A stretch of 64,000 bases of DNA from Aquimarina spongiae (GTDB lineage Bacteria; Bacteroidota; Bacteroidia; Flavobacteriales; Flavobacteriaceae). The position numbers and the translations under genes were made by a program. The notes under the pieces are model-generated. The model was not told where the DNA came from and made no database searches. It worked only from the letters and a program-made list of their open reading frames with translations. Below, piece after piece: positions 19,364-27,751 of this stretch (positions within the stretch are counted from its first letter, which is position 1; the number at the start of each line of letters is the position of its first letter). The stretch is taken from contig NZ_FQYP01000005.1 in assembly GCF_900141785.1 (NCBI RefSeq), positions 1-64,000 on the forward strand, in the 5' to 3' direction.

Positions 19364-19984
19364 TTACTTGGCGCCAGCCTTTCGTTGCTTATTAATTTCA
19401 TCCTGAAGTTTACGCATCACCTTTTGTTCGCGCTCTAGTGCTCTTCGTCTATGATCTTCAAATTCGGCTTCAGTCTCTGCTAATGCTTTTTTAGCTTGTA
19501 CAGTCACCGCATTACTATTTTTGAATTTGAAAATAAAGAAACTTAATAATAACACAAGCCCACCAACAATGAGCCACATAATGGTCTTATAACTGGACTT
19601 TGAAACCGAAGCTCCCACAAAGCTCATACTGTCTTTTTCGTTAGTCACGGCTGCCAAATCTTCGTTTGTTTTATTTAGAGACTCTTGTAGTCCACTAATC
19701 GTGGTTTTCTGCTGTTCAATCTGTTGATTAGAAACAGTAAGTTTTGATTCCAGTGTTTTAATCGAATCAATGGTGTTGGATTTAAGTTTATTTAACCAGA
19801 CTTGTTTTACTACCTTATATTCCTGGTATCTTCCGGATTTTTTAATCACTACATCAAATTGCCCTTCAATACTTTCTTGTTGCAAAGCCTGTTCTGCAGA
19901 TAAATTTTCTTCCTGAGCTTTGGCTTGGTTTGAAAATGATAAAGTGATTATGATAGAAAAAAATAGATACTGTAGTAATTTCAT
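19364..19984 (-). CDS. Signal-peptide, coiled-coil, single-helix envelope protein
   Basis: 206 residues: signal peptide (1-23, cut after AKA), periplasmic part with SGRYQEYKVVKQVWLNKLKS, coiled coil (~75-115, EQQKTTISGLQESLNKTNED), one membrane helix (~134-153, IMWLIVGGLVLLLSFFIFKF), then a charged cytoplasmic coiled coil rich in Arg/Glu/Lys to the end. It lies 65 nt upstream of trmD on the same strand. Proteins of this shape next to trmD in flavobacteria sometimes carry the copied name of the methyltransferase, but nothing here is enzymatic. Function unknown; an anchoring or signalling role is possible. Confidence 0.65.
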   Translation of the reverse strand: MKLLQYLFFSIIITLSFSNQAKAQEENLSAEQALQQESIEGQFDVVIKKSGRYQEYKVVKQVWLNKLKSNTIDSIKTLESKLTVSNQQIEQQKTTISGLQESLNKTNEDLAAVTNEKDSMSFVGASVSKSSYKTIMWLIVGGLVLLLSFFIFKFKNSNAVTVQAKKALAETEAEFEDHRRRALEREQKVMRKLQDEINKQRKAGAK

Positions 19985-20319
19985 GTGAATAGTATTGTTT
20001 TTGGTCGTTGAATGTAAGATGGAATACCTAAGTTATTTAAAAATGTAGTAGCAAAATAACCCACTAGACTCCTGACCTGGGTTCTAATGAATTTTTAGCT
20101 CCTTATATCTACGTTATAATTTCTTCTGTAACGGTAATAAATGTACGATATTGTAAGTAATTATGAAGATTTTTTTGTGATAAATTACTTTAGGTTGGTT
20201 TTTCGATTAATTGCCTGGATGTGAATCGATTGTTTCTAAAGATTTATATAGAGTTTTTTGTTGCTTCTGGGGAAAGAAGTATTGAGGACGGAGTAAAAAG
20301 AAAAAAATGATATAAAATA

Positions 20320-20350
20320 AAAAGGTGACTATTCAAAATAGCCACCTTTT
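20320..20350 (-). terminator. Intrinsic terminator of gap
   Basis: AAAAGGTG (20320-20327) pairs with CACCTTTT (20343-20350); inner CTAT/ATAG pairs after one mismatch. T-tract on the minus strand. The remaining interval 19985-20319 shows no gene or clear signal. Confidence 0.8.
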
Positions 20351-20372
20351 CTTGTTTCTGTTATGAAGCTTT

Positions 20373-21821
20373 CTAGTAGTAGGTAAAACGTCTTACTTTG
20401 GCAATGTATTTTGATAGTCGAATTACCTGGTGACTATATCCATACTCATTGTCATACCATACATATATAATCGCATTATTCCCATTTGCATCCACAATGG
20501 TAGCATTACTATCATAAATAGATGGAGCTGAAGAGCCTACGATATCAGATGATACTAATTCGTTGTCTAATGAATATTTGATTTGCTCTACCAAGTTTCC
20601 TTCTAGTGCATATTTTTTGATTACTGCATTAAGACTTTCTTTAGAAGTCTTTTTCTCAAGATTAAGGTTTAAGATTGCTAAAGAACCGTTTGGTACAGGA
20701 ACACGAATAGCGTTAGAAGTCAATTTGCCTTCCAAACTCGGTAATGCTTTTGAAACGGCTTTACCAGCTCCTGTTTCAGTAATTACCATGTTTAAAGCCG
20801 CAGCACGACCTCTTCTGTATTTTTTGTGCATATTATCTACCAGGTTTTGGTCATTGGTATATGCATGAATGGTTTCTAAGTGACCGTTTACTACACCGAA
20901 ACTCTCCTCGATTGCCTGCAAAACAGGAGTAATGGCGTTTGTTGTGCATGAAGCCGCAGAAAAGATATTCACCTTATCTGGATCATTCTCTTTGTGATTT
21001 ACTCCGTGAACGATGTTAGGGATTCCTTTTCCAGGAGCAGTAAGTAAAACTTTGTCTACTCCTTTTGCTTTTAAATGACGGCTTAATGCTTCTTGATCTC
21101 TGAAAGCACCTGTGTTATCTATTACCAAAGCATCATCAATTCCGTAAGTTGTATAATCGATGTCTTCTGGATTATTGGCACTAATAATATGTACGGTGGT
21201 TCCATTAATGATTAATGAATTGTTTGCGATATCTGTCTCCACAGTACCGGCAAACTCTCCATGTACAGAGTCATTTCTAAGTAAAGAAGCTCTTTTTTCT
21301 AAAACTTCTTCAGTAATTGCTCCGCGAGTCACTATAGCTCTAAGACGAAGTTGACTTCCTTTTCCGGTAATGGTCATTAATTCTCTTGCAACCAAACGCC
21401 CAATTCTTCCAAATCCATATAATACTACATTTTTAGGAGAGATAGGCTTGAATGTTTTGGCATCTTTCAATTTTTCCTGTACAAAACGATTTACAGAACC
21501 AAATTCATCACTTGCCAGATGGTACTCATAAGTTAGTTTACCAATATCTAATTTAGAAGGCGGTAAATCCATCAATTTGATCGCTTGGGCAATCTCTACC
21601 GAATCAAAAATAGAAATTGGTTTTTGAACAAACTCTCCAGCATATTCATGTAGATTGATGATTTCGCTTACGTTTTTGTCTATCAATTGGTTTCTAAACA
21701 ATACCAATTCGATAGAGTTGTCGTACCATAAATCACTCACAGTCTTGATAAACGCTACTGTTGCTCGCCGTCTGTCTGCTTGGAAGGCAAGTTCTTTTTC
21801 ATAAACTTCGTTAGAACTCAT
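20373..21821 (-). CDS. gap: Glyceraldehyde-3-phosphate dehydrogenase, N-terminally extended
   Basis: 482 residues against the usual ~335. The catalytic core starts near residue 131: NVVLYGFGRIGR (NAD(P)-binding Rossmann motif), active-site SCTTN with Cys292, and the C-terminal NAIIYVWYDNEYGYSHQVIRLSKYIA. The first ~130 residues are an extra helical region (KELAFQADRRRATVAFIKTVSDLW) found in a subgroup of Bacteroidota enzymes. It oxidises glyceraldehyde-3-phosphate in glycolysis, or runs the reverse reaction in gluconeogenesis; cofactor choice is not clear. Single gene with its own promoter and terminator. Confidence 0.95.
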   Translation of the reverse strand: MSSNEVYEKELAFQADRRRATVAFIKTVSDLWYDNSIELVLFRNQLIDKNVSEIINLHEYAGEFVQKPISIFDSVEIAQAIKLMDLPPSKLDIGKLTYEYHLASDEFGSVNRFVQEKLKDAKTFKPISPKNVVLYGFGRIGRLVARELMTITGKGSQLRLRAIVTRGAITEEVLEKRASLLRNDSVHGEFAGTVETDIANNSLIINGTTVHIISANNPEDIDYTTYGIDDALVIDNTGAFRDQEALSRHLKAKGVDKVLLTAPGKGIPNIVHGVNHKENDPDKVNIFSAASCTTNAITPVLQAIEESFGVVNGHLETIHAYTNDQNLVDNMHKKYRRGRAAALNMVITETGAGKAVSKALPSLEGKLTSNAIRVPVPNGSLAILNLNLEKKTSKESLNAVIKKYALEGNLVEQIKYSLDNELVSSDIVGSSAPSIYDSNATIVDANGNNAIIYVWYDNEYGYSHQVIRLSKYIAKVRRFTYY

Positions 21822-21858
21822 AATTTTGTTGTGTTTTTTACAGTCTTGAAATTTCGTG

Positions 21859-21866
21859 CAAAAGTA
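21859..21866 (-). promoter_or_regulatory. -7 promoter element of gap
   Basis: TACTTTTG on the minus strand (21866-21859), a perfect TAnnTTTG, about 38 nt before the gap start codon. No strong -33 match. Confidence 0.5.
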
Positions 21867-21907
21867 TATATTTCAAACGTTTTCGTAAAACCTTTTTTAA
21901 TAAAAAA

Positions 21908-21936
21908 CTCCCATTACTTTTTGATTGCAATGGGAG
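21908..21936 (-). terminator. Intrinsic terminator of the DegP-like protease gene
   Basis: CTCCCATT (21908-21915) pairs with AATGGGAG (21929-21936); the minus strand continues into TTTTTTA. Located 30 nt past the protease stop. Confidence 0.75.
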
Positions 21937-21966
21937 CCTTTATTTTATAAGGGTTTTATATCTGTT

Positions 21967-23391
21967 TTATTGAAAAACAAACTCTCTTTTTTCTCCATCT
22001 CTGTCTATCAAACTGATGGTTAAGTCTTCGTCGTCATACTTGCTGTCGATAATTTCTTTAACCTCCATAACATTTTTGACTTTTTTACCATCAATCTCGC
22101 TGATGATTAAACCCTTTAGGTTATACCGCTGCATTCTTGCACTTAGTGCTTTTGAGATGACCACACCATGATCTGTATTAAAACTTTTAAGATAATCTTT
22201 TGGGGGATTAGCAACTTCTACACCTACATCCTGTAAAATATACTGTTGGATAACGTATTTGCTTAACCGAACAGGTTTTATAAGTTCGTTATTATCTCTA
22301 ACAATTTTTACATTAATCACATCATTTGGGCTCTTACTGCTTACATATCCTGTCAGGTCAGCGAATTTTCTAATACGTAATCCATCAATTTCTTTAATTA
22401 AATCTCCTTCTTGTAAACCTGCCTTTGCAGCTCCACTATTTTCTTCGATACCTGCGATGATTACTCCTTGAGATTCGGTAATCTTATATTTCTCTTTGTA
22501 ATCCTCTGTGAATGGAGCTGCATTAATACCGATAATGGCTTTTTGCACATCTCCAAACTCCAAAATATCTTCTACAATTTTTTTTGCATTGTTGGAAGGC
22601 ACGGCGAAAGCATATCCCACATAGCTTCCCGTTTGTGAGGTAATCGCAGTGTTGATGCCAATCAATTCTCCACGGGTATTGACCAAAGCACCACCGCTAT
22701 TACCAGGATTGATGGCGGCATCCGTTTGTATGAATGATTGGAAATTTCTGTCCAACTCGTTTAAATCTCTTGATTTTGCACTGATAATTCCTGCGGTAAC
22801 CGTAGAGGTAAGGTTGAAAGGGTTTCCTACCGCTAATACCCATTCTCCTATTTTTGCGTTGTTTGAATTTCCGAAAGGGATATAGGATAATTTTTCTTGT
22901 GGATCGATCTTAATTAATGCGATATCCGATTGTGGAGAAGTCCCTACAACTGTAGCCTTGTATGATTTGTTATTGTTTAGAGTTACTTCCAAATCTGTAG
23001 CTCCATCAATCACGTGATTATTGGTTACAATATATCCATCTTCGGTGATGATGACCCCAGATCCTGCACCTTGAATTCGTCTTTCTTCTTCACCGCCGTT
23101 TCTGAAAAATTCCATTAAATTTCGCGGAGCTCGTGTAACTCCATATTGTTTAACGTGCACAACAGCATTTACTGTTTTTTCTGCGGCAATGGTAAAATCT
23201 GCCCCAACTTCTGCAGCGGCATTTAATTTTGTGTTAGCTACGGTATAAGCCGTGGGGATCGCGCTAGTCTTGGATTCACTTTGAGTGATTACTACTTTGT
23301 CTGGTTCTGGTTCTAAAAAGGCTTTGTAAGCACCCAGGGTAAGCACTCCTGCTAGAATTGCCACCGCCAATAAACTCAAAAATCTTTTCAT
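21967..23391 (-). CDS. DegP/HtrA-type periplasmic serine protease
   Basis: 474 residues. N-terminal membrane/signal segment (5-25, LLAVAILAGVLTLGAYKAF), trypsin-like domain with the triad H126 (TNNHVIDG), D156 (SDIALIKID) and S232 (NPGNSGGAL), then two PDZ domains (~285-370 and ~385-474; AGLQEGDLIKEIDG marks the first). It degrades or refolds damaged envelope proteins. All catalytic residues are intact. Single gene, divergent from dapF, with its own terminator. Confidence 0.93.
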   Translation of the reverse strand: MKRFLSLLAVAILAGVLTLGAYKAFLEPEPDKVVITQSESKTSAIPTAYTVANTKLNAAAEVGADFTIAAEKTVNAVVHVKQYGVTRAPRNLMEFFRNGGEEERRIQGAGSGVIITEDGYIVTNNHVIDGATDLEVTLNNNKSYKATVVGTSPQSDIALIKIDPQEKLSYIPFGNSNNAKIGEWVLAVGNPFNLTSTVTAGIISAKSRDLNELDRNFQSFIQTDAAINPGNSGGALVNTRGELIGINTAITSQTGSYVGYAFAVPSNNAKKIVEDILEFGDVQKAIIGINAAPFTEDYKEKYKITESQGVIIAGIEENSGAAKAGLQEGDLIKEIDGLRIRKFADLTGYVSSKSPNDVINVKIVRDNNELIKPVRLSKYVIQQYILQDVGVEVANPPKDYLKSFNTDHGVVISKALSARMQRYNLKGLIISEIDGKKVKNVMEVKEIIDSKYDDEDLTISLIDRDGEKREFVFQ

Positions 23392-23530
23392 ATGCTTAAC
23401 TTTTTATATTTTACTTTGACTAATTATTACTTGAATAGACTATCAATAACTATTAAAATTACAACTATAGTATACTTTTTTTATGATTTTTAACTCACAA
23501 TTAACAGCGGTATTATGTCATCATTCTTTG

Positions 23531-23538
23531 TACCTTTG
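23531..23538 (+). promoter_or_regulatory. -7 promoter element of the dapF operon
   Basis: TACCTTTG (23531-23538), a perfect TAnnTTTG, 20 nt before the dapF ATG. No clear -33 partner. Expected to drive dapF, the acetyltransferase and mltG. Confidence 0.55.
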
Positions 23539-23558
23539 CCTTTTACAAAAAAAGAATA

Positions 23559-24344
23559 ATGATCCTTACATTTTATAAATATCAAGGTACCGGAAATGAT
23601 TTTGTAATTATTGATAATCGTGACGGTATAGTGTCCAAAAATAATACCAAATTGTTTGCGAGACTTTGTGACAGGAAATTTGGAATAGGGGCAGATGGTT
23701 TAATGTTATTGGAACAACCTCAAAATGATGGAGATGACTTTGTTATGGTGTATTTCAATGCCGATGGAAATGAAAGTTCGATGTGTGGTAATGGAGGTAG
23801 ATGCCTTGTTGCTTTTGCGGCTTTTTTGGGTATTGTAGAAGATAAAGCAACGTTTACCGCAATTGACGGGAAACACCATGCAGAGATTAAGGATGGTCTT
23901 GTTCGTTTGCAAATGCAAGATGTACAAGAGATTGAAAAATACGAATCTCACCTTTTTTTAGACACAGGGTCGCCACATCATGTAACCATGGTAGAGCGGC
24001 TGGCAGAGTTTGATGTTCAAAACATGGGTAGATCTATTAGGAATGGAGCACCCTATTTTGAATCTGGTAGTAATGTGAACTTTGTCGAAAAAAAGAATGG
24101 TAATTTGTTTGCTGTAAGGACTTATGAAAGAGGTGTAGAGGATGAAACACTTTCTTGCGGTACGGGAGTAACAGCAGTAGCACTTTCGATGCATGCTACT
24201 CAACAAGTGGATCAGGAAGAAGTGGATATAGATACTCCTGGGGGAGCGTTGAAGGTGACTTTTAAGCCTACGCCTGAGGGATACAAGGATATTTTTCTGA
24301 TTGGCCCTGCCGAACAAGTTTTTAAGGGAGAAATTGAATGTTAA
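23559..24344 (+). CDS. dapF: Diaminopimelate epimerase
   Basis: 261 residues. It converts LL- to meso-diaminopimelate for lysine and peptidoglycan. The two active-site cysteines are present: C76 in NADGNESSMCGNGGRC and C200 in ETLSCGTGVTA. The opening FYKYQGTGNDFVIID is typical of the family. First gene of a tightly packed operon (7-nt overlap with the next gene). Cytoplasmic. Confidence 0.97.
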   Translation: MILTFYKYQGTGNDFVIIDNRDGIVSKNNTKLFARLCDRKFGIGADGLMLLEQPQNDGDDFVMVYFNADGNESSMCGNGGRCLVAFAAFLGIVEDKATFTAIDGKHHAEIKDGLVRLQMQDVQEIEKYESHLFLDTGSPHHVTMVERLAEFDVQNMGRSIRNGAPYFESGSNVNFVEKKNGNLFAVRTYERGVEDETLSCGTGVTAVALSMHATQQVDQEEVDIDTPGGALKVTFKPTPEGYKDIFLIGPAEQVFKGEIEC

Positions 24345-24865
24345 CATTAAAAGGAGAACATATTTATTTAAGGGCACTTGAGCCTGAAGATCTTGATTTT
24401 GTTTATGTTATTGAAAATGATGAACAAATTTGGGAAATGAGTTCTACACAAACCCCGTATTCGCGATTTTTAATCAAACAATATCTCGAAAATGCGCATC
24501 AGGATATTTACGAAGTCAAGCAGTTGCGATTAGTGATTTGCACCATAGACGATGCTGCGATAGGACTAATTGATTTATTTGATTATAATCCAACTCATAA
24601 TAGGGCAGGAGTAGGGATTATTATTGCGGAAAAGGTGAATAGAGGGAAAGGATATGGAGCGGAGGCGTTACAATTAATCATACAATACGGGTTTACCCAT
24701 CTTAGATTACATCAGTTATACGCCAATATTTCTGAGGATAATTTAACCAGTATTAAGTTATTCGAGAGTCGAGGTTTTCGAAAAATTGGAGTAAAAAAGG
24801 ATTGGAACCATATCAATAACACTTACAAAGACGAACTTTTATATCAATTGTTATATGTACATTAA
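24338..24865 (+). CDS. GNAT-family N-acetyltransferase
   Basis: 175 residues. RimJ/RimL-like GNAT fold: LTLKGEHIYLRALEPEDLDFVYVIEN at the start and the acetyl-CoA loop VNRGKGYGAEALQLIIQYGF around residues 95-115, then NLTSIKLFESRGFRKIGVKKDW. The acceptor is unknown; the RimJ-like form suggests a protein N-terminus or small amine. It overlaps dapF by 7 nt and mltG by 11 nt, so all three are translationally coupled. Confidence 0.85.
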   Translation: MLTLKGEHIYLRALEPEDLDFVYVIENDEQIWEMSSTQTPYSRFLIKQYLENAHQDIYEVKQLRLVICTIDDAAIGLIDLFDYNPTHNRAGVGIIIAEKVNRGKGYGAEALQLIIQYGFTHLRLHQLYANISEDNLTSIKLFESRGFRKIGVKKDWNHINNTYKDELLYQLLYVH

Positions 24866-25898
24866 AAAAATATTATTGATAATAGCTCTTATGGGATTAA
24901 TAGGAGGAGGGATTTTTGCTTACAATGTGTATCAGGCGGTTTTTTCTCCAAACACCAACTTTGAGGAAGATTCGGTTATCATACAAATCCCAACAGATGC
25001 TACTTATACAGAGTTAATCGAAATCATTTCGCCATCCATCAAGGATATTTACAGTTTTGATAGGATTGCCAGTAGAAAAGGGTATTCAAAAAATATAAAG
25101 GCTGGTAGATACATTATTAAAAAAGGACTGAATAATAATGATATTGTAAATATATTGAGAAGTAAAAATACTCCGATTAATGTTACTTTTAATAATCAAG
25201 AACGATTAGAGAATCTTGCAGGGCGTATAGCGCAACAAATAGAAGCTGATAGTACTTCCTTAATTACTGCTTTTAAAGAAGAAGCTTTTGTGCAAGAGCA
25301 TGGTTTCTCCCTAGAGTCTGCATTGTCAATGTACATTCCTAACAAATATGAATTTTTCTGGAATACTTCGGCAAAACAGTTCAGAGATAGGATGCTCAAA
25401 GAGTATACCCGTTTTTGGGAGGGGAAGCGTACTGCTAAAGCAAAAAAAATAGGGCTTACACCTACTCAGGTAATTACTGTAGCATCTATAGTACAAAAAG
25501 AAACCGCCAAGGTCGATGAACGGCCAAGAGTAGCTGGGGTGTATATGAATCGATACAATAATGGATGGAAACTAGATGCGGACCCAACCGTTATTTATGC
25601 GATAAAAAAACATAGGAATGACTGGCAAACAGTGATCAAAAGAGTTTTGTACAAAGATCTTGAACTAGATAGTCCTTATAACACCTATAAGTATGCAGAA
25701 TTGCCTCCAGGACCTATTACAATGCCAGATATTTCTGCAATCGACGCCGTTCTTAATTACGAGAAGCATGAGTATTACTTTTTTGTAGCTAATGTAGAAA
25801 ATATGGGATACCATAAATTCGCGAAAAGTATAGAGCAACATAATCGTAATAAAAAGCAGTATATCGATTGGATAAATAAGCAAGGAATTAGACGATAA
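24855..25898 (+). CDS. mltG: Endolytic peptidoglycan transglycosylase MltG
   Basis: 347 residues. One N-terminal membrane helix (~4-25) and a periplasmic YceG/MltG domain. Hallmarks: LTPTQVITVASIVQKETAK with the catalytic Glu, then VAGVYMNRYNNGWKLDADPTVIYA and SPYNTYKYAELPPGPITMP near the C-terminus. It cuts nascent glycan strands and sets their length. Last gene of the dapF operon, consistent with a wall-synthesis theme. Confidence 0.95.
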   Translation: MYIKKILLIIALMGLIGGGIFAYNVYQAVFSPNTNFEEDSVIIQIPTDATYTELIEIISPSIKDIYSFDRIASRKGYSKNIKAGRYIIKKGLNNNDIVNILRSKNTPINVTFNNQERLENLAGRIAQQIEADSTSLITAFKEEAFVQEHGFSLESALSMYIPNKYEFFWNTSAKQFRDRMLKEYTRFWEGKRTAKAKKIGLTPTQVITVASIVQKETAKVDERPRVAGVYMNRYNNGWKLDADPTVIYAIKKHRNDWQTVIKRVLYKDLELDSPYNTYKYAELPPGPITMPDISAIDAVLNYEKHEYYFFVANVENMGYHKFAKSIEQHNRNKKQYIDWINKQGIRR

Positions 25899-25963
25899 TT
25901 TTACTTCGCCAAAAAAAGGTTAAACAAGCTTTTCTACTTCATTTTACGGTTTTAAAAACAAAA

Positions 25964-25998
25964 TTTATTCACAAAAAGTCATTTTTTTTGTGAATAAA
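25964..25998. repeat. Perfect 14-bp inverted repeat containing DnaA-box-like TTATTCACA
   Basis: TTTATTCACAAAAA (25964-25977) and TTTTTGTGAATAAA (25985-25998) with a 7-nt spacer. Each arm contains TTATTCACA, one mismatch from the DnaA box TTATCCACA. It lies 66 nt after mltG and 3.7 kb from dnaA, in a 350-nt gap that is otherwise AT-rich and gene-free. It may be a terminator-like 3' hairpin of the dapF operon or a DnaA/regulatory site. Confidence 0.5.
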
Positions 25999-26157
25999 CT
26001 CATGAATTGCGTGATCAATTTTTATCGACGAAGTAACTTTATTTGACGTTTAAGTGTTTGGTTTTAGTGTTTTTGATGCTTTTTTTAAGCTTTTTTTAGA
26101 TATTTTTAAAGCTAACTATTTGATTTACAACGTTATAATTTATTTAACACTTTGTAA

Positions 26158-26187
26158 TTTGTTTGTAATAAAAAAGCTGTATCTTTG
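26158..26187 (+). promoter_or_regulatory. Promoter of the lysozyme-like gene
   Basis: TTTG (26158-26161), 18-nt spacer, TATCTTTG (26180-26187): a textbook Bacteroidota promoter. Predicted transcription start near 26191. Confidence 0.75.
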
Positions 26188-26193
26188 CACGGC

Positions 26194-26245
26194 AAAAATT
26201 TAAGTAGAAGGGGAACACTTTTAGGGTGTCTACTTAGAAATTTTT
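26194..26245 (+). other. 5' UTR-spanning hairpin
   Basis: AAAAATTT (26194-26201) pairs with AAATTTTT (26238-26245), and AAGTAGA (26202-26208) with TCTACTT (26229-26235), with a two-base bulge; a weak CAC/GTG pair sits inside the 20-nt apical part. The hairpin starts about 3 nt after the predicted transcription start and stops 3 nt before the ATG. The right arm ends in a T-run, so it also resembles an attenuator. Confidence 0.6.
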
Positions 26246-26248
26246 TAT

Positions 26249-26908
26249 ATGATAAAGAAGATAACAGGATTATCTATTTTGCTTACAATTGGGGGTTTAT
26301 TTCTACTGAGCTTTAGGGCTGAGGAAAAGGTAGATTTAAGTTCATACAGCACTGCAGATTTGGACTTGTTTTATGTAGCTCCAAATTTTAACGAAATAGA
26401 AGAAGAGGAGGAAAGTATAGTTGTTTCTCCTAAACTGGGAAAATCTTATATCGGTTTTAAGGAAGCGATCGCTTTTAAAGAATCTAGGGGAGATTACGGT
26501 GTAGTGAACCAGTTTGGATACATGGGGAAATATCAATTTGGAAAAGGAACTCTGGCTCTTATTGGGCTTAAAAAGATTAATAGAGAAGAGTTTTTGACAA
26601 ATCCAGCACTTCAGGAAAAGGCGTTTTACGCTAATCTTTCACGAAACAAATGGGTACTACGTAGAGATATCAAATGGTTTGAAGGAAAAAGGATGAATGG
26701 GGTAATGGTCTCTGAATCTGGTATTCTAGCTGCCGCACATTTGGCAGGTCCTAAAGCGGTAAAGCGTTACTTGCGTAGTGGTGGTGTTGAAGGCTTTGCA
26801 GATGCATTTGGTACGACTATTCGCTATTATATGAAGCGCTTTGAAGGTTATGATACTTCGTTTGTAGAAATGAATCGGTATGCAAAGGTAGAAAGAGAGC
26901 TGCTTTAG
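26249..26908 (+). CDS. Lysozyme-like fold peptidoglycan-associated protein
   Basis: 219 residues. An N-terminal hydrophobic segment (6-23, TGLSILLTIGGLFLLSF) acts as signal or anchor, followed by an acidic linker (EIEEEEESIVV). Residues ~68-210 look like a lysozyme/transglycosylase fold: AIAFKESRGDYGVVNQFGYMGKYQFGKGTL, with Glu in FKESRGDY at the catalytic position, and GILAAAHLAGPKAVKRYL as in the lysozyme-like helix. Likely periplasmic and wall-acting; the activity is inferred. It has its own promoter and a structured leader. Confidence 0.7.
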   Translation: MIKKITGLSILLTIGGLFLLSFRAEEKVDLSSYSTADLDLFYVAPNFNEIEEEEESIVVSPKLGKSYIGFKEAIAFKESRGDYGVVNQFGYMGKYQFGKGTLALIGLKKINREEFLTNPALQEKAFYANLSRNKWVLRRDIKWFEGKRMNGVMVSESGILAAAHLAGPKAVKRYLRSGGVEGFADAFGTTIRYYMKRFEGYDTSFVEMNRYAKVERELL

Positions 26909-27636
26909 TGGTCTCTTTGTATGATATAGATAGCAGGTCTTTTGTGTAAATCAACTTCTTCTGGGTTCCATTCTTCAACACGTTTGGTGGCTATATATTC
27001 TGTAGTCAGTGTAATATCACAAGCGACACATAATCGGGTGTTTGGGTGAAGTATGGCTTTAAGATCGGCTAGCATTTTATCATTTCGGTATGGGGTTTCA
27101 ATAAAAATCTGCGCCTGATTTTTTTCTAATGATATTCTTTCCAGCTGCTTGATGGTTGATTTGCGTTCTGCTTTGTCAATAGGTAAATAACCGTTAAACG
27201 TAAAGCTTTGTCCATTCATACCGCTACTCATCATCGCCAGTAATATCGATGATGGACCTACAAGAGGAGTGACCTGGATTCCCTTTTCGTGAGCAATCTT
27301 AACAACTTCGGCTCCAGGATCTGCGATTCCTGGACACCCGGCATCAGACATTAGTCCGATAGATTCGCCATTTAAACAAGGAGTTAAATAACTTGGGATT
27401 TCAGCAGTATCTGTGTATTTATTTACGGTATGAATTACTAATGAGCGCTGAGATTTACTAGGGCTTACTTTTTTAATAAATCGTCGGGCAGGTTTCTCGT
27501 TCTCTACAATGTAGTGATTGATTTGTTCCAAAACCTTTTTTATAGAGATGGGTAATACTTCTAAAGGGACATCGTCTCCTAATCGAGTAGGAATCAAATA
27601 TAATTTTCCTTTGGGATCTAGGGGTTTAAGCTCCAT
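26905..27636 (-). CDS. Tetrapyrrole-methylase-fold SAM methyltransferase (RsmI-like)
   Basis: 243 residues. The opening KLYLIPTRLGDD and the block LMSDAGCPGIADPGAEVVKIAHEKGIQVTPLVGPSSILLAMMSSG match the RsmI family, which 2'-O-methylates C1402 of 16S rRNA. The protein is shorter at the C-terminus than canonical RsmI and lacks its C-terminal extension, so it may be a paralogue with a different target. It ends in a 4-nt convergent overlap with the previous gene. Clustered with a phosphatase gene and dnaA. Confidence 0.85.
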   Translation of the reverse strand: MELKPLDPKGKLYLIPTRLGDDVPLEVLPISIKKVLEQINHYIVENEKPARRFIKKVSPSKSQRSLVIHTVNKYTDTAEIPSYLTPCLNGESIGLMSDAGCPGIADPGAEVVKIAHEKGIQVTPLVGPSSILLAMMSSGMNGQSFTFNGYLPIDKAERKSTIKQLERISLEKNQAQIFIETPYRNDKMLADLKAILHPNTRLCVACDITLTTEYIATKRVEEWNPEEVDLHKRPAIYIIQRDH

Positions 27637-27751
27637 AGGGTTGTTAGTGGATTGTTTTAGGTTTATTGATTTGTGTTACTATTGGCAGGGTGTTGGTTGT
27701 ATTACATCCTTATTTATAGCTAAATATACAAAAACTTTAGGTCTGGAAAAG

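Noticed and set aside
26079..26112. Short direct repeats GCTTTTTTT before the lysozyme-like promoter
   Set aside because: Low-complexity AT-rich tract; no evidence of function beyond promoter-proximal composition.
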